Counted from the first letter of the stretch, positions 16,396 to 25,471 are shown. The stretch is DNA of 64,000 nucleotides from Actinomadura nitritigenes (GCF_017573545.1 NZ_JAGEOK010000002.1:186001-250000), one strand, 5' to 3'. Notes: generated by a model not told the origin, from the letters alone. Translations and numbers: made by a program.

Positions 16396-16555
16396 CGGAG
16401 CGCAGCGACCGGCGTCCGCCTGCCGCACGCGCTCGCGGCGGCGCCGTCGGCCGCCATCTCGAGCAGGAGCGGCGGACGTCCGCGCGCCTTCTGCTTGATG
16501 GGACGCCGAGCTCCGGATTCAGCTGCAACCGGATGCCCGGCGTCCGAACGTCGGC

Positions 16556-17104
16556 TCAGCCGCTCTGGGTGGGGACGAGCGAAATGTTGTCGAGGTAGAG
16601 GTTGTAGGCGGGGCCGTACGTGCCGACTTGGAAGCCGAGGCTGCGGTCGGACGCGGTGTAGTACATGGCGACCGGCACTTCGAAGTGCTGCGTGGTCGTG
16701 GTGAGCGCGACTGGGCGGTCCCAGTAGGGGATGTACTGGCCGGTGTTGTAGGTGTAGACGCTCACGTCGAGGGTCACGTCCCGGGTGGCCCGGGCGTCGA
16801 AGGACAGCGTGTAGAGCTGCTGGCCGGTAAAGGACAGGGGCGAGTACCCGATCGAGTGGTCCCACGGGTTGACGATGCCACCCGGGAGATCGCCGAAGCC
16901 GCCGGACGGGACGTTGGCCTCGAGCTCTCCGTTCGTCGCGCGGATATCAACGTCGTTGCCCCACCACTGGCCGGTGTCGTTGGTGAAGGTCGAGTCGCCG
17001 AGCATCTCGCCGGGTGCCGTGTCAGCCAGAGCGGCGCTACCGCTACCGGCAACCGCCAGGACGGCCACGCTCAGCGCGGCCACGAGGTGACGCATCGATT
17101 TCAC
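16556..17104 (-). CDS. Secreted carbohydrate-binding-like protein
   Basis: About 182 residues: a Sec signal peptide (MRHLVAALSVAVLAVAGSGS, cleavage near ALADTAPG) then a single beta-sandwich that reads like a CBM4_9 module (STFTNDTGQWWGNDVDI, LYTLSFDARATRDVTLDVSV, FEVPVAMYYTASDRSLGFQV, LYLDNISLVP). No catalytic domain is attached, so it probably binds glycan outside the cell. GTG at 17104 is chosen because AAAGGTGG is at proper distance. Confidence 0.75.
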   Translation of the reverse strand: MKSMRHLVAALSVAVLAVAGSGSAALADTAPGEMLGDSTFTNDTGQWWGNDVDIRATNGELEANVPSGGFGDLPGGIVNPWDHSIGYSPLSFTGQQLYTLSFDARATRDVTLDVSVYTYNTGQYIPYWDRPVALTTTTQHFEVPVAMYYTASDRSLGFQVGTYGPAYNLYLDNISLVPTQSG

Positions 17105-17355
17105 GGGAGGTTCCACCTTTCGTCGGGGGGAAGCCGATCACCGCTGATTAGATCACGTGTGAATCCGGTTAACAACTATTTCGTTGATTACAATGCGTAG
17201 TACTGTGAAGTAGCTACACACCACTCTTCTAGGCGAGCGTGGGGCGGGCGGCCGTAGGTGATGCGCCCTGGCGGGATCGGGGTCGCTTTCATGGGGTGTC
17301 CCATAAGGGATCAACGAGGTGGCGAAAGGCGGACCTCGGTGTCGGCGGAGGCGTC

Positions 17356-17361
17356 TAGCGT
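17356..17361 (+). promoter_or_regulatory. Leaderless -10 element of the DUF4132 gene
   Basis: TAGCGT, 6 nt before the ATG at 17368. The preceding 17140-17235 stretch is unusually A+T-rich for this window and probably contains the divergent promoters for the secreted protein and this gene. Confidence 0.55.
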
Positions 17362-17367
17362 GGCCGC

Positions 17368-20061
17368 ATGAATGATCATCCCCCCGTGACCGGTGACGAG
17401 AACGTCCTCGACATCCCCGCGGAGCTGCGCACGGAACTGCTGATCAGGCGCGGTGGGACGGTGCCGAGCCCGCCGCCGGCGATCGACCCGTCCGCCGCCG
17501 CGCGGGTCGCCGACCGGCTGGCCGGGAACCGCGCCGCCGTAGACCGGATGCTGGGCCATCTGGGCAGCGACCCCGGTGCGGTCCGGGCGGCGCGGGCGTA
17601 CCTGGACGGCGAGCCGGACCCGCGCGGCGCCGCCGCCGTCGCCCTCGTCGAGACGCACGTGTCCCGGGGCGAGGAGCACGATCGGTGGACCGCCGCGTGG
17701 TCCACCGAGAACGCCGTCCCCTGGGTGGACGCGTGGGCGGTCGAGCACGGGCTCGCCTTCGCGGCCCGCGCCGGCGCGGAGGCGGACGGCCTCGCCATCG
17801 GCCGGGACGAGCTGAGCGGCGACCACGTCCTGGAGGCCCGCGGCTGGTCGGAGCAGCGGCTGCCGTGGGCGACGGGCCCGGCCGGGCGGCGGACGCGCGC
17901 GCTGCTGGCGGTCGCGGACGAGGCGGACCACGCCGCGGCCGTCGCGGGGCTCGCCGGGCACCGCGCCGCGCGCGCGCAGCGCCAGGTGGTCGCCTTCCTG
18001 GTCCCCGACCAGGAGGAATGGGTGGACGAGTGCGTCCGGGAACGGCCCGGGCCGGAGACCCACGGGTCGAAGCTGCTCTGGTGCTCGGTCGGGTCCGCAG
18101 GGCACCTCGCCCGGCTGCGCGGCGCGAAGCGGGCGAGGTTCGGGGACGACGAGGTCGGCCTGGACGTCCTGCTCACGGCGGCGGAGGGGATCGGACCGGC
18201 CGTCGCCCCGCTTCTGGCCGCGGCGCTCAAGGACACCGACTGGGAGGTCCGCGACATCATTCACGGGGCGGGGTTCAACGCCCGCGCGCGCAAGGCGATC
18301 TTCCAGGTGCTGTCGCCGCTGCCGAGCGACGAGGCGTTCGCGATCGTGGCCGCCGACACCGCCCGGCCGGGCGGGCTGGCCGCCCTGACGGCGATGATCG
18401 AGCGCTTCCCGGTCCGGGCCGTCCGCCTCCTCGCGGAGCGCTCCGGGGAGTCCGACCAGGCGAGACTGCTGCTCAGCGGGCATCTGCGGGCGCATCCCGA
18501 GCTTGCGTCGCGGGTGCTGGACGCCCAGGTGCGTTCGGCGGTCGAGGCCGTTGAAAAGGCACGGACGCCGGAGGCTCCCGAGAGCGCCGTCCCGAAGGCG
18601 CTCCGGAGACCCGGCAAGGACGGCGCCCTGCGATGGGCCCCGACCGCCCTGCTCCCGCAGATCCTCATGCGGGGCCGCGAGGACGCGCTGCCGGAGGCCG
18701 CGACCGCGAACCTGCTCGCGGCGCTCGGCAAGGCGAGCCCGAAGCGTCCCCCGACCGCGCCGCTGCGGGAGGCGCTGGACGCGCTCGACCCGGTGTCCCT
18801 CGCGCGGTTCGGCTGGGCGCTGTTCGAGCTCGGCCGCTCCGTCGGGGAGGAGTCGCGGGCGGTCTGGGCGCAGCTCTGCTGGACCGGCGACGACGAGACG
18901 ATGCGCCGCCTCGGCGCCCTGGCGCGCGCCGCCACCGGTCAGTCCCACATCAGGATGCCGCTGAACGGCCTCGACGTGCTCGCCGCGTCCGGTTCGGACG
19001 TCGCCCTCCTGCAACTCCACCTCGTCGCCGAGAAGGCACGGCCCAAACGGCTGAAGAACAAGGCGGGCAAGCTGCTCGCCCAGGTCGCGGAGGCGCGCGG
19101 CCTCACCCTGGACCAGCTCGCCGACCGGATGGTCCCGGACTTCGGGCTGGACGCCTCGGGCGGCATGACGCTCGACTTCGGGCCGCGTTCCTTCCGGGTC
19201 GGCTTCGACGAGCAGCTCCGCCCCGTCGTGTTCGACGGCAACGGCACGCTGCGCAAGTCGCTGCCCAAGCCGGGCGCGAAGGACGATCCCGACCTCGCGG
19301 AGGCCGCGGTGCGGGCGTTCGCCGGGCTGAAGAAGGACGTCCGGAGCGCCGCGTCCGACCTGGTCCGGCGGATGGAGCGGGCGATGGCGCGGCAGCGCCG
19401 CTGGAGCGCCGGGGACTTCCGCCGGTTCTTCGCGGAGCATCCGCTCGCGTGCCACCTCGCCCGGCGCCTCGTCTGGCTGTCCGAGGACGGCGGCGGCGCG
19501 GCCACGGCGTTCCGCGTCGCCGAGGACCGCTCCTTCGCCGGCGTGGACGACGAGGCCCTCGTCCTGCCCGACTCGGGCGCCGTCCTCGTCGCGCACCCGC
19601 TCCGGCTCGGCGAGACCGTCGCCGCGTGGAGCGAGCTGTTCGCCGACTACGAGATCCTCCAGCCGTTCCCCCAGCTCGGCAGGCCCGTCGGTGCGCTCAC
19701 CGAGCGGGAGCGCGCGAGCGACCGCATCGAGCGCTTCACCGGGACGCGGGTCGGCGTCGGCTCGCTGCTGAGGCTGGAACGCGAGGGCTGGCGCCGCGGC
19801 CCCTCCGGGGACGGGGGCATGCAGAGCACGATGCGGCTCGACGCGCCGACCGGGCACACGGTCGTCCTGGACGTCTTCCCCGGATTCCTCGCCACGTCCC
19901 CGGCCGGCCTGGAGGAGCAGACGCTGGAAGGGGTCTGGATCACCGACCACGACGCCTACGACTACGGCGGCGACAAGTCGGAGGCCACGTTCGCCGAGCT
20001 GGACGACGTCACGGCGTCCGAACTCCTCTACGCCCTGAACACCGTCGCGAGCCACACGTGA
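17368..20061 (+). CDS. DUF4132 domain-containing large protein
   Basis: An 897-residue cytoplasmic protein. The C-terminal third carries the DUF4132 pattern (RVGVGSLLRLEREGWRRG, FAELDDVTASELLYALN) and the middle is helical and HEAT-like (repeats of LLAALGKA, VRLLAERSG). No catalytic motif is obvious and function is unknown for the family, often linked to MoxR/WGR systems. Leaderless ATG start. It is a stand-alone gene with a weak GGCCCC/GGGGCC stem downstream at 20088-20106. Confidence 0.8.
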   Translation: MNDHPPVTGDENVLDIPAELRTELLIRRGGTVPSPPPAIDPSAAARVADRLAGNRAAVDRMLGHLGSDPGAVRAARAYLDGEPDPRGAAAVALVETHVSRGEEHDRWTAAWSTENAVPWVDAWAVEHGLAFAARAGAEADGLAIGRDELSGDHVLEARGWSEQRLPWATGPAGRRTRALLAVADEADHAAAVAGLAGHRAARAQRQVVAFLVPDQEEWVDECVRERPGPETHGSKLLWCSVGSAGHLARLRGAKRARFGDDEVGLDVLLTAAEGIGPAVAPLLAAALKDTDWEVRDIIHGAGFNARARKAIFQVLSPLPSDEAFAIVAADTARPGGLAALTAMIERFPVRAVRLLAERSGESDQARLLLSGHLRAHPELASRVLDAQVRSAVEAVEKARTPEAPESAVPKALRRPGKDGALRWAPTALLPQILMRGREDALPEAATANLLAALGKASPKRPPTAPLREALDALDPVSLARFGWALFELGRSVGEESRAVWAQLCWTGDDETMRRLGALARAATGQSHIRMPLNGLDVLAASGSDVALLQLHLVAEKARPKRLKNKAGKLLAQVAEARGLTLDQLADRMVPDFGLDASGGMTLDFGPRSFRVGFDEQLRPVVFDGNGTLRKSLPKPGAKDDPDLAEAAVRAFAGLKKDVRSAASDLVRRMERAMARQRRWSAGDFRRFFAEHPLACHLARRLVWLSEDGGGAATAFRVAEDRSFAGVDDEALVLPDSGAVLVAHPLRLGETVAAWSELFADYEILQPFPQLGRPVGALTERERASDRIERFTGTRVGVGSLLRLEREGWRRGPSGDGGMQSTMRLDAPTGHTVVLDVFPGFLATSPAGLEEQTLEGVWITDHDAYDYGGDKSEATFAELDDVTASELLYALNTVASHT

Positions 20062-20113
20062 CCTCCGGCTCCGCGCCCGCGATCAGGGGCCCCTCCGCCG
20101 GGGGCCTCGCGGC

Positions 20114-20665
20114 ATGTGCTCATCCTGGAGTGTGGACGAGAAGCGGCCATTGGTGACGTTCGGGCACGGGACGGCGGCACGGGAGGAGCTGGCGCGCCTG
20201 CTGCACGGCGCCGGGGTGCGGTCCGTGGTGGACGTGCGGACCGCACCCGGCAGCCGCCGCAACCCGGACGTGCAGCGCGACGCGCTGCGCGAGTGGCTGC
20301 CCGCGGAGGGCATCGGCTACCGCTGGGAGAAGCGGCTCGGCGGTTTCCGCAAGGCCGCGCCCGACTCGCCCGACACCTTCTGGCGGAACGAGTCGTTCCG
20401 CGGCTACGCCGGGCACACCCGCGACCCGGAGTTCGTGGCCGCCATGGACGAGCTGCTGCCGGAGGCGGACCGGGCGTCCACGGCCGTGATGTGCAGTGAG
20501 TCGCTCTGGTGGCGGTGCCACCGGCGGCTCATCGCCGACTTCGCCGTCCTGGCCCGTGCCCGCCCGGTACTGCACCTCGCGCACGACGGCCGCCTCACCG
20601 AGCATCCGCCGACGTCCGGCGCCCGCCTCCGCTCCGACGGCCTCCTCGTCTACGACGGCGAGTAG
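20114..20665 (+). CDS. DUF488 family protein
   Basis: A 183-residue DUF488 protein: FGHGTAAREEL, VVDVRTAPGSRRNP and the C-terminal MCSESLWWRCHRRLIAD, the family signature with Cys, Cys and His. The family is of unknown enzymatic role. Start could be ATG 20114 or GTG 20132; neither has a strong ribosome site. It is monocistronic and convergent with a deazaflavin-type reductase gene. Confidence 0.8.
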   Translation: MCSSWSVDEKRPLVTFGHGTAAREELARLLHGAGVRSVVDVRTAPGSRRNPDVQRDALREWLPAEGIGYRWEKRLGGFRKAAPDSPDTFWRNESFRGYAGHTRDPEFVAAMDELLPEADRASTAVMCSESLWWRCHRRLIADFAVLARARPVLHLAHDGRLTEHPPTSGARLRSDGLLVYDGE

Positions 20666-20769
20666 CGGAGCCGCCCCCGTCCGTGCGGGGTTCAGCCGGA
20701 TATCGGCGCTCTGGCTTCACCGATGCCCGCGGCCGATGCTCCCTCGGCGCGGTCGGGTGGGGCGGCTGG

Positions 20770-21177
20770 TCAGGGTTCCGGGTCGACGAGGAACACCGGG
20801 TGGTGCTCCCGCGCCTCGAGGGCGTCCCGCACGAACGGGACGATCCGGAACTTGCGCCGGTAGGCGCGCAGGACGCGGGGCGCGCGGTCGTCGTCGACCT
20901 CCGTGAGGCGCACCGGCCGGAGCCGCCGCCCGCGGCCGAGCCGCGCCCGGCCGTCCGCGCGCACGTTGCGGACCCAGTGGGTGTCGCCGAACGGCGAGAC
21001 GAGCCACTGCCGCCCTTCGAACTTCAGCAGGGCGACCGGCGCAGTGCGGGGCAGGCCGGTGCGCCTGCCCCGCGTGCGCAGCAGGACCAGCGGCCCCATC
21101 GGGACGCCCCACCCGAGCAGCCGGAGCGGGCCTCGGCTCATCCGTGCCAGCTTCGGCGGGAGTTCAACGGAGGCCAT
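20770..21177 (-). CDS. Deazaflavin-dependent nitroreductase-like protein (Ddn/F420 family)
   Basis: A 135-residue F420H2-dependent oxidoreductase of the Ddn family: LLRTRGRRTGLPRTAPVALL, the flavin-site segment WLVSPFGDTHWVRNVRADG and AYRRKFRIVPFVRDALE. Such proteins reduce quinones or nitro compounds using F420H2 at the membrane. ATG at 21177 follows GGAGCGGCG. It is probably downstream of the MFS transporter gene but separated by tandem hairpin repeats. Confidence 0.8.
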   Translation of the reverse strand: MASVELPPKLARMSRGPLRLLGWGVPMGPLVLLRTRGRRTGLPRTAPVALLKFEGRQWLVSPFGDTHWVRNVRADGRARLGRGRRLRPVRLTEVDDDRAPRVLRAYRRKFRIVPFVRDALEAREHHPVFLVDPEP

Positions 21178-21222
21178 CGCCGCTCCTTCGATGCCGGGGC
21201 CGGACGCGGCGGCCGCGCCGCA

Positions 21223-21306
21223 CCGAACCGGGGAATCGTTCCCCACTTGAGCGTGGCACGCTTCCCGCCACCGGGCAACCCTAAGCGGGGGTTTATTCCC
21301 CACTTC
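21223..21306 (-). repeat. Two imperfect direct repeats, each a short hairpin
   Basis: On the minus strand, AAGTGGGGAATAAACCCCCG (from 21306) and AAGTGGGGAACGATTCCCCG (from 21248) repeat with 58-bp offset. Each folds as GGGGAA...CCCC. They separate the MFS stop from the Ddn-like gene and may act as terminator or processing site. Confidence 0.55.
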
Positions 21307-22501
21307 TCCGTTCGCCGCCGGTCACGCGGCCGAGCAGGGCGGTGGCGGCGACCATGGCGGCGGCGGTCGCGCCACCGAGCAGCATGACCGTGCGCGCGGA
21401 CGTATGGTCCAGCACGACCCCTCCGATCAGGGCGCCGCTCGACAGGGTCGCCTGGAACGACGCCGTGAACAGGACCGACGCGGCCTCCGGGCTCTCCGGC
21501 GCCGATCGGGCGAAGCACGCCTGCGAGCAGACCGGGACGGCGCCGTAGCCGATCCCCCAGACGACGAGCAGCCCGAGGGCGCCCGGTTCCGCGCGTCCCA
21601 GGAACGGCAGCGCCAGAACGGCGACGGAGATCAGGGCTCCGGCGGCCCCGAACGCGGCACGGGGGCGGCGGGCGGCGGCCGTGCCCGCGAGGAAGGTGCC
21701 CGCGACCCCGGCGGCGCCGTACGCGAGCAGGAAGAGCGTGATCCGCGCCGCTGGCACCTCCGTGACGCCTTCCAGGAACGGCGCCACATAGGTGTAGGCA
21801 CCGAAGTGCGCGAGGACGACGAGGAAGGTCAGCAGCAGGGCGGACCGGGTGCCGGTGCCGCGGAGCATGCCGCGCAGAACGCCGAGGCGCGCGGCCCGTT
21901 CCGCGGGCAGCGGGGGCAGCAGCAGGACGAGCGCGACCAGCACCCCCGCCGACAGCACGCCCGGCATGAGGAATCCTGCCCGCCACCCCCCGAGGTCGCC
22001 GATCAGCGTGCCCAGCGGCACGCCGACGACCGATCCCAGCGGGACGGCCGAGAACACGACCGCGGTGGCCCTGCGCGCCGACCGGGCGGGGACGAGCCGG
22101 CCGGCCAGTCCGGCGCCGATCGACCAGAAGCCGCCGATGACGATCCCCACGAGGACCCTGGACAGCAGCACCGCCCAGTACGCCGGTGCCGCGGCGGCGA
22201 TGGCGTTCGCGGACGCCAGCAGGAACATGAAGGCGCAGAGCATCCGCCGGCGGTCGACGCCCGCGGTCGCGACGGTGACGGTGGGGGCGGCGGCGGCCGC
22301 GACATAGCCGGGCATCGCCATCATCAGCCCGGCCGTGCCGTCGGAGACGGTGAAGTCCGCCCCGATCGGGGTCAGCAGCCCGATCGGCAGGATCTCGGTG
22401 GTGACGATGGCGAAGATGCCCGTCGTCACCGCGAGCACCGCAGGCCAGCCGGACGAGGGAGGAGCGGTCCGGCCGGTGGCCGGAGGGGTGGCCGTGCGCA
22501 T
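21293..22501 (-). CDS. MFS transporter, DHA1 drug-exporter type
   Basis: A 402-residue 12-helix major facilitator (AraJ/NepI-like DHA1): first helix FAIVTTEILPIGLLTPIGAD, antiporter motif C region AVPLGSVVGVPLGTLIGD, signature VLVGIVIGGFWSIGAGLAGR. Probable proton-driven efflux of small drugs, nucleosides or sugars. ATG at 22501 (MRTATPP) is preferred over GTG at 22546. No regulator is adjacent. Confidence 0.82.
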   Translation of the reverse strand: MRTATPPATGRTAPPSSGWPAVLAVTTGIFAIVTTEILPIGLLTPIGADFTVSDGTAGLMMAMPGYVAAAAAPTVTVATAGVDRRRMLCAFMFLLASANAIAAAAPAYWAVLLSRVLVGIVIGGFWSIGAGLAGRLVPARSARRATAVVFSAVPLGSVVGVPLGTLIGDLGGWRAGFLMPGVLSAGVLVALVLLLPPLPAERAARLGVLRGMLRGTGTRSALLLTFLVVLAHFGAYTYVAPFLEGVTEVPAARITLFLLAYGAAGVAGTFLAGTAAARRPRAAFGAAGALISVAVLALPFLGRAEPGALGLLVVWGIGYGAVPVCSQACFARSAPESPEAASVLFTASFQATLSSGALIGGVVLDHTSARTVMLLGGATAAAMVAATALLGRVTGGERRSGE

Positions 22502-22647
22502 CGGTGCCGTCCTGGGGTCGGGAGCGCGGGGACGCGTCACAGCCAACAGGCGGCGCCGGAGCCGGGCTGGCGGATTCCCGACGCCGACATGGGTGACGTC
22601 GGTTTCCCGCGACGGACCTTCAGGGGACGGAGGGCGTCAAGCGCGTC

Positions 22648-23991
22648 CTACTCGCCGCCGTCCGCCTGAGCCGGCTCGGCCGTGTCCTGCAAGGCCCGCT
22701 GGGTGGCCTGGTGCACGCGGACGGCCAGCACGGCGCGCGCGAACCGGGCGGCGAGCTCGCTGTCGAGGACGTCCGGGACCTGCTCGACGCCGATCAGCCC
22801 GCCGGGCCTGGCGATGATCGCGCCGGCATCGCCGACCTTGACGCCCTGGCCCTCGCCGAGCTCCTCGACGGCCGGGAGGTCGAGGGCCGCGCGCAGCGTG
22901 TCCTGCAGGGAGCGGACGGTGGCGGCGTCCCGGTCGGCGCGCTCGGCGGCGATCTCGGCGCGCTGCTCGGCCCGCTCGATGCGGGCGTCGGCGCCCTCGG
23001 CGCGGGCGGCGGTCTCGTCGGCGAGCTTCTCGGCGCGGTCGGCGCGCGCGGCCTGCTCGTCGGCGCGGGCCGTCGCGGACTCGCGCTCGGCGGTGCGCCG
23101 GGCCGCCTCGGCCTGCGCGGCGGTCAGCTCCTCGCGCAGCCGCCGCTCGGTCTCGGCTGCGGCGTCGAGCCGGGAGCGCGCCTCGTCGAGCTCGGCGCGG
23201 GCCTCCTTCAGCTCGGCGTGCGCGGTGGCGAGCGCGGTCTGCTCGCCGGCGAGGCGGCCGGCGAGGGCGTCGCGCTCGTTCTCGGCGTCGGTGCGGGCCT
23301 GGTGCTCGGTCCGCCAGGCGGCCTCGGCGTGCTTGCGGAGCCCGTCGGCCTGCGCGGCCTCGTTGGCGGCGGTGGCGCGGGCCTGCTGGGCGGCGCCGGC
23401 CTCCTTCCAGGCGGCGGCCTCGCTCTCCTGCGCGGCGGCGACGCTGGCCTTCGCGGCGGCCATGCCCTTCTGGAGCTCCTCGATCGCGGCGGCGGCCTCC
23501 GCGCGGGCGGCCTCCGCGCGGGCCTCGGCCTCGAGGGTGCGGGCGTCGGCCGCGGCGGCGGCGGTGCGCTCGGCGCGGGCCTCGGCGAGGGCCTCCCCGG
23601 CGCCGTCGATCGCGCCGCGGACCTCCCCGTCGAGCCGTTCGCCGAGCGCGGCGGCGGCCTTGACCAGCTCGACGACCATGTCGCCGAGCCGGTCGACGTC
23701 GTCGCCGAAGGTGCGCAGGGCGGCGCTCCCGGCGGCGTCGCGCCGCTCGGCCTCCCGCGCGTGCGCCTCGCGGTGCGCGTCGCTGCAGAACCGGGACGCG
23801 CCGGGCGGGAGCGGGCGCGCGCAGTGCTGGCAGATCCCGGGCCCGGCCTCCTCGGCGGCCGCTCCGGCGGGCGCCTCCGGGTCCGGCTCGTCGCCGCCCG
23901 CCGGGTCGTCGGGCAGCGGCCGCAGCGGCGCGGTCGCCAGGTCGAGAGCCTCGGTGCCGGCGGCCGGCAGGCCGTCTTGATCGTCGTGCAC
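22648..23991 (-). CDS. Zinc-finger-like coiled-coil protein
   Basis: A 447-residue protein of no family I can name. N-terminal acidic segment, then C54-x2-C57-x11-C69-x3-H73, a compact zinc-binding pattern (CQHC, FCSDAH). Residues about 80-360 are almost continuous Ala/Glu/Arg-rich heptads, a long coiled coil. Residues 370-447 return to mixed composition with a compact end (IIARPGGLIGVEQVPDVL). Leaderless GTG start. A scaffold or DNA-organising role resembling KfrA-like proteins is a guess. Confidence 0.78.
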   Translation of the reverse strand: MHDDQDGLPAAGTEALDLATAPLRPLPDDPAGGDEPDPEAPAGAAAEEAGPGICQHCARPLPPGASRFCSDAHREAHAREAERRDAAGSAALRTFGDDVDRLGDMVVELVKAAAALGERLDGEVRGAIDGAGEALAEARAERTAAAAADARTLEAEARAEAARAEAAAAIEELQKGMAAAKASVAAAQESEAAAWKEAGAAQQARATAANEAAQADGLRKHAEAAWRTEHQARTDAENERDALAGRLAGEQTALATAHAELKEARAELDEARSRLDAAAETERRLREELTAAQAEAARRTAERESATARADEQAARADRAEKLADETAARAEGADARIERAEQRAEIAAERADRDAATVRSLQDTLRAALDLPAVEELGEGQGVKVGDAGAIIARPGGLIGVEQVPDVLDSELAARFARAVLAVRVHQATQRALQDTAEPAQADGGE

Positions 23992-23997
23992 GGCAGC

Positions 23998-24003
23998 ATC
24001 CTA
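23998..24003 (-). promoter_or_regulatory. Leaderless -10 element of the coiled-coil gene
   Basis: TAGGAT on the minus strand, 6 nt before the GTG at 23991. Confidence 0.6.
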
Positions 24004-24060
24004 GTGAGATATGACAAATCCGCACGTGACTGAGCGAATCGGGCATCACGTCCGGCGGAA

Positions 24061-24091
24061 TTGACCTCAACATTGGTCGAGGTCCTAGCGT
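24061..24091 (+). promoter_or_regulatory. MerR-type promoter
   Basis: TTGACC (24061-24066) and TAGCGT (24086-24091) are separated by 19 bp, the long spacer typical of MerR-activated promoters. Between them GACCTCAAC (24063-24071) and GTCGAGGTC (24076-24084) form an inverted repeat with one mismatch. No merR gene is in the window, so control would be in trans. Confidence 0.75.
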
Positions 24092-24120
24092 GCTGCATGA
24101 TCGACTCTGAGGGAGGAATC

Positions 24121-25056
24121 ATGCGGGTCGCGGGGTTCGGCGAGCCGGGCGGACCGGACGTGCTGAGGCCGATGGAGATCGCGACGCCCGAGGCGGGGCC
24201 CGGCGAGGTGCGGGTCCGGGTCCGTGCCGCGGGAGTGCAGCCGTTCGACCTGGCCGTCCGGGAGGGATGGACGCCGCCGGGCACGCCGGAGGGGTTCCCG
24301 CGCGTGCCGGGGAACGAGTTCGCGGGCACGGTCGACCAGGCCGGCGACGGGGTCGCGGACTTCCGGCCGGGCGACGAGGTGATGGGCAACTGCCGGCTCA
24401 ACGCCTACGCGGAGTACGTCGTCGTCCCGGCCGCGGCGGTGACGGCGAAGCCCGCGAGCATGCCGTGGGAGGTGGCGGGCGCCTTCCCCGCGGCCGTGAT
24501 GACGCCGCACATCGCGCTGGAGGAGATGGGCGTCGGCGCCGGCGACACCCTGCTCGTCCACGCGGCGGCGGGCGGGGTCGGGGCGGTCGCCGTCCAGCTC
24601 GCGCGGATCGCCGGCGCGACCGTCGTCGGCACGGCGAGCGAGGCCAACCACGACTACCTGCGCTCGCTCGGCGCGATCCCGGTCGCCTACGGGGACGGCC
24701 TGGAGGAGCGCATCCGGGACGCGGCGCCCGGCGGGGTCGACGCCGCGCTGGACGGCGCGGGCGGCGGCGCCCTGGAGGTGTCGCTGAAGCTCGTCCGGGA
24801 CCGGAACCGGATCATCACGCTGGTCGAGCACGCGCGGGCCGCCGAGCTCGGCGTGCGCGTCACCCCGGACAAGCGGTCGTCGGCGCGGATCGCGGAGGCC
24901 GCGCGGTTCTACGAGGAGGGACGGCTGCGCCTGCACCTGCGCGCGACGTTCCCCCTCGACCGCGCGGCGGACGCGCACCGCGAGGTCGCCACCGGCCACG
25001 GCCGGGGCAAGGTCGTCCTCACGCTGCCGGAGGAAGGACGGGACGATGTGGCCTGA
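24121..25056 (+). CDS. Quinone oxidoreductase-like NADP-dependent dehydrogenase (MDR superfamily)
   Basis: A 311-residue zinc-independent medium-chain dehydrogenase: GroES-like N-terminus (PGNEFAGTVDQAG), cofactor loop HAAAGGVGAVAVQLA. Catalyses NADPH-linked reduction of quinones or enones. ATG preceded by GAGGGAGGA. The promoter has MerR architecture, matching known actinobacterial MerR/oxidoreductase pairs that respond to electrophiles. An 11-nt overlap couples it to the VOC-family gene that follows. Confidence 0.85.
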   Translation: MRVAGFGEPGGPDVLRPMEIATPEAGPGEVRVRVRAAGVQPFDLAVREGWTPPGTPEGFPRVPGNEFAGTVDQAGDGVADFRPGDEVMGNCRLNAYAEYVVVPAAAVTAKPASMPWEVAGAFPAAVMTPHIALEEMGVGAGDTLLVHAAAGGVGAVAVQLARIAGATVVGTASEANHDYLRSLGAIPVAYGDGLEERIRDAAPGGVDAALDGAGGGALEVSLKLVRDRNRIITLVEHARAAELGVRVTPDKRSSARIAEAARFYEEGRLRLHLRATFPLDRAADAHREVATGHGRGKVVLTLPEEGRDDVA

Positions 25057-25471
25057 GCACCTGGACGTCGGAGCCGTGCGGTTCGCGCGGCCGACGGCGC
25101 GCTTCGAGGAGATCCTCGCCTTCTACCGGGACGTGCTGGGCCTGCCGGTGCTGGCCGAGTGGCGGGACCACGCGGGGTACGACGGGGTGGTGTTCGGGCT
25201 GCCGGGGACGCCCGTCCATATGGAGATCACCCAGAGCGGTGCGCCGCCCCGGATCCCGGAGCCGCACCCGGAGAACCAGCTCGTCCTCTACCTCAGGGGC
25301 GCCGGGGCGCGGGACGCGGCGGCGGCCCGCCTGACCGGGCACGGGCACCGGCCGGTCGCGCCGGAGAACCCGTACTGGTCGGACCACGGAGCGGTCGTGT
25401 TCCAGGATCCGGACGGGTGGCAGGTCGTCCTTGCGCCCTGGGTGTTCGGCGCGGAGCCGCCGCCGGGCTAG
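25046..25471 (+). CDS. VOC-family (glyoxalase/bleomycin-resistance fold) protein
   Basis: A 141-residue protein with two beta-alpha-beta modules: VGAVRFARPTARFEEILAFY and AVVFQDPDGWQVVLAP with conserved metal-site style Glu/His positions (HMEITQS). Members are lyases, dioxygenases or resistance proteins. It is co-translated with the oxidoreductase, so it probably handles the same electrophile. Its stop overlaps the stop of the opposing membrane-protein gene. Confidence 0.8.
   Translation: MWPEHLDVGAVRFARPTARFEEILAFYRDVLGLPVLAEWRDHAGYDGVVFGLPGTPVHMEITQSGAPPRIPEPHPENQLVLYLRGAGARDAAAARLTGHGHRPVAPENPYWSDHGAVVFQDPDGWQVVLAPWVFGAEPPPG

Larger units (their letters stand above)
16010..16406 (+). repeat. 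Tandem duplication of DUF397 gene, 197-bp period
   Basis: The two DUF397 genes and the sequence after each stop (TGACGGAGCGCAG at 16196 and 16393) repeat with a 197-bp offset, so the duplicated unit extends past the coding region. Confidence 0.75.

Noticed and set aside
17311..20055. Very long open reading frame opposite the DUF4132 gene
   Set aside because: The DUF4132 frame has recognisable family motifs; the opposite frame is a Gly/Arg-rich shadow produced by high G+C third positions.
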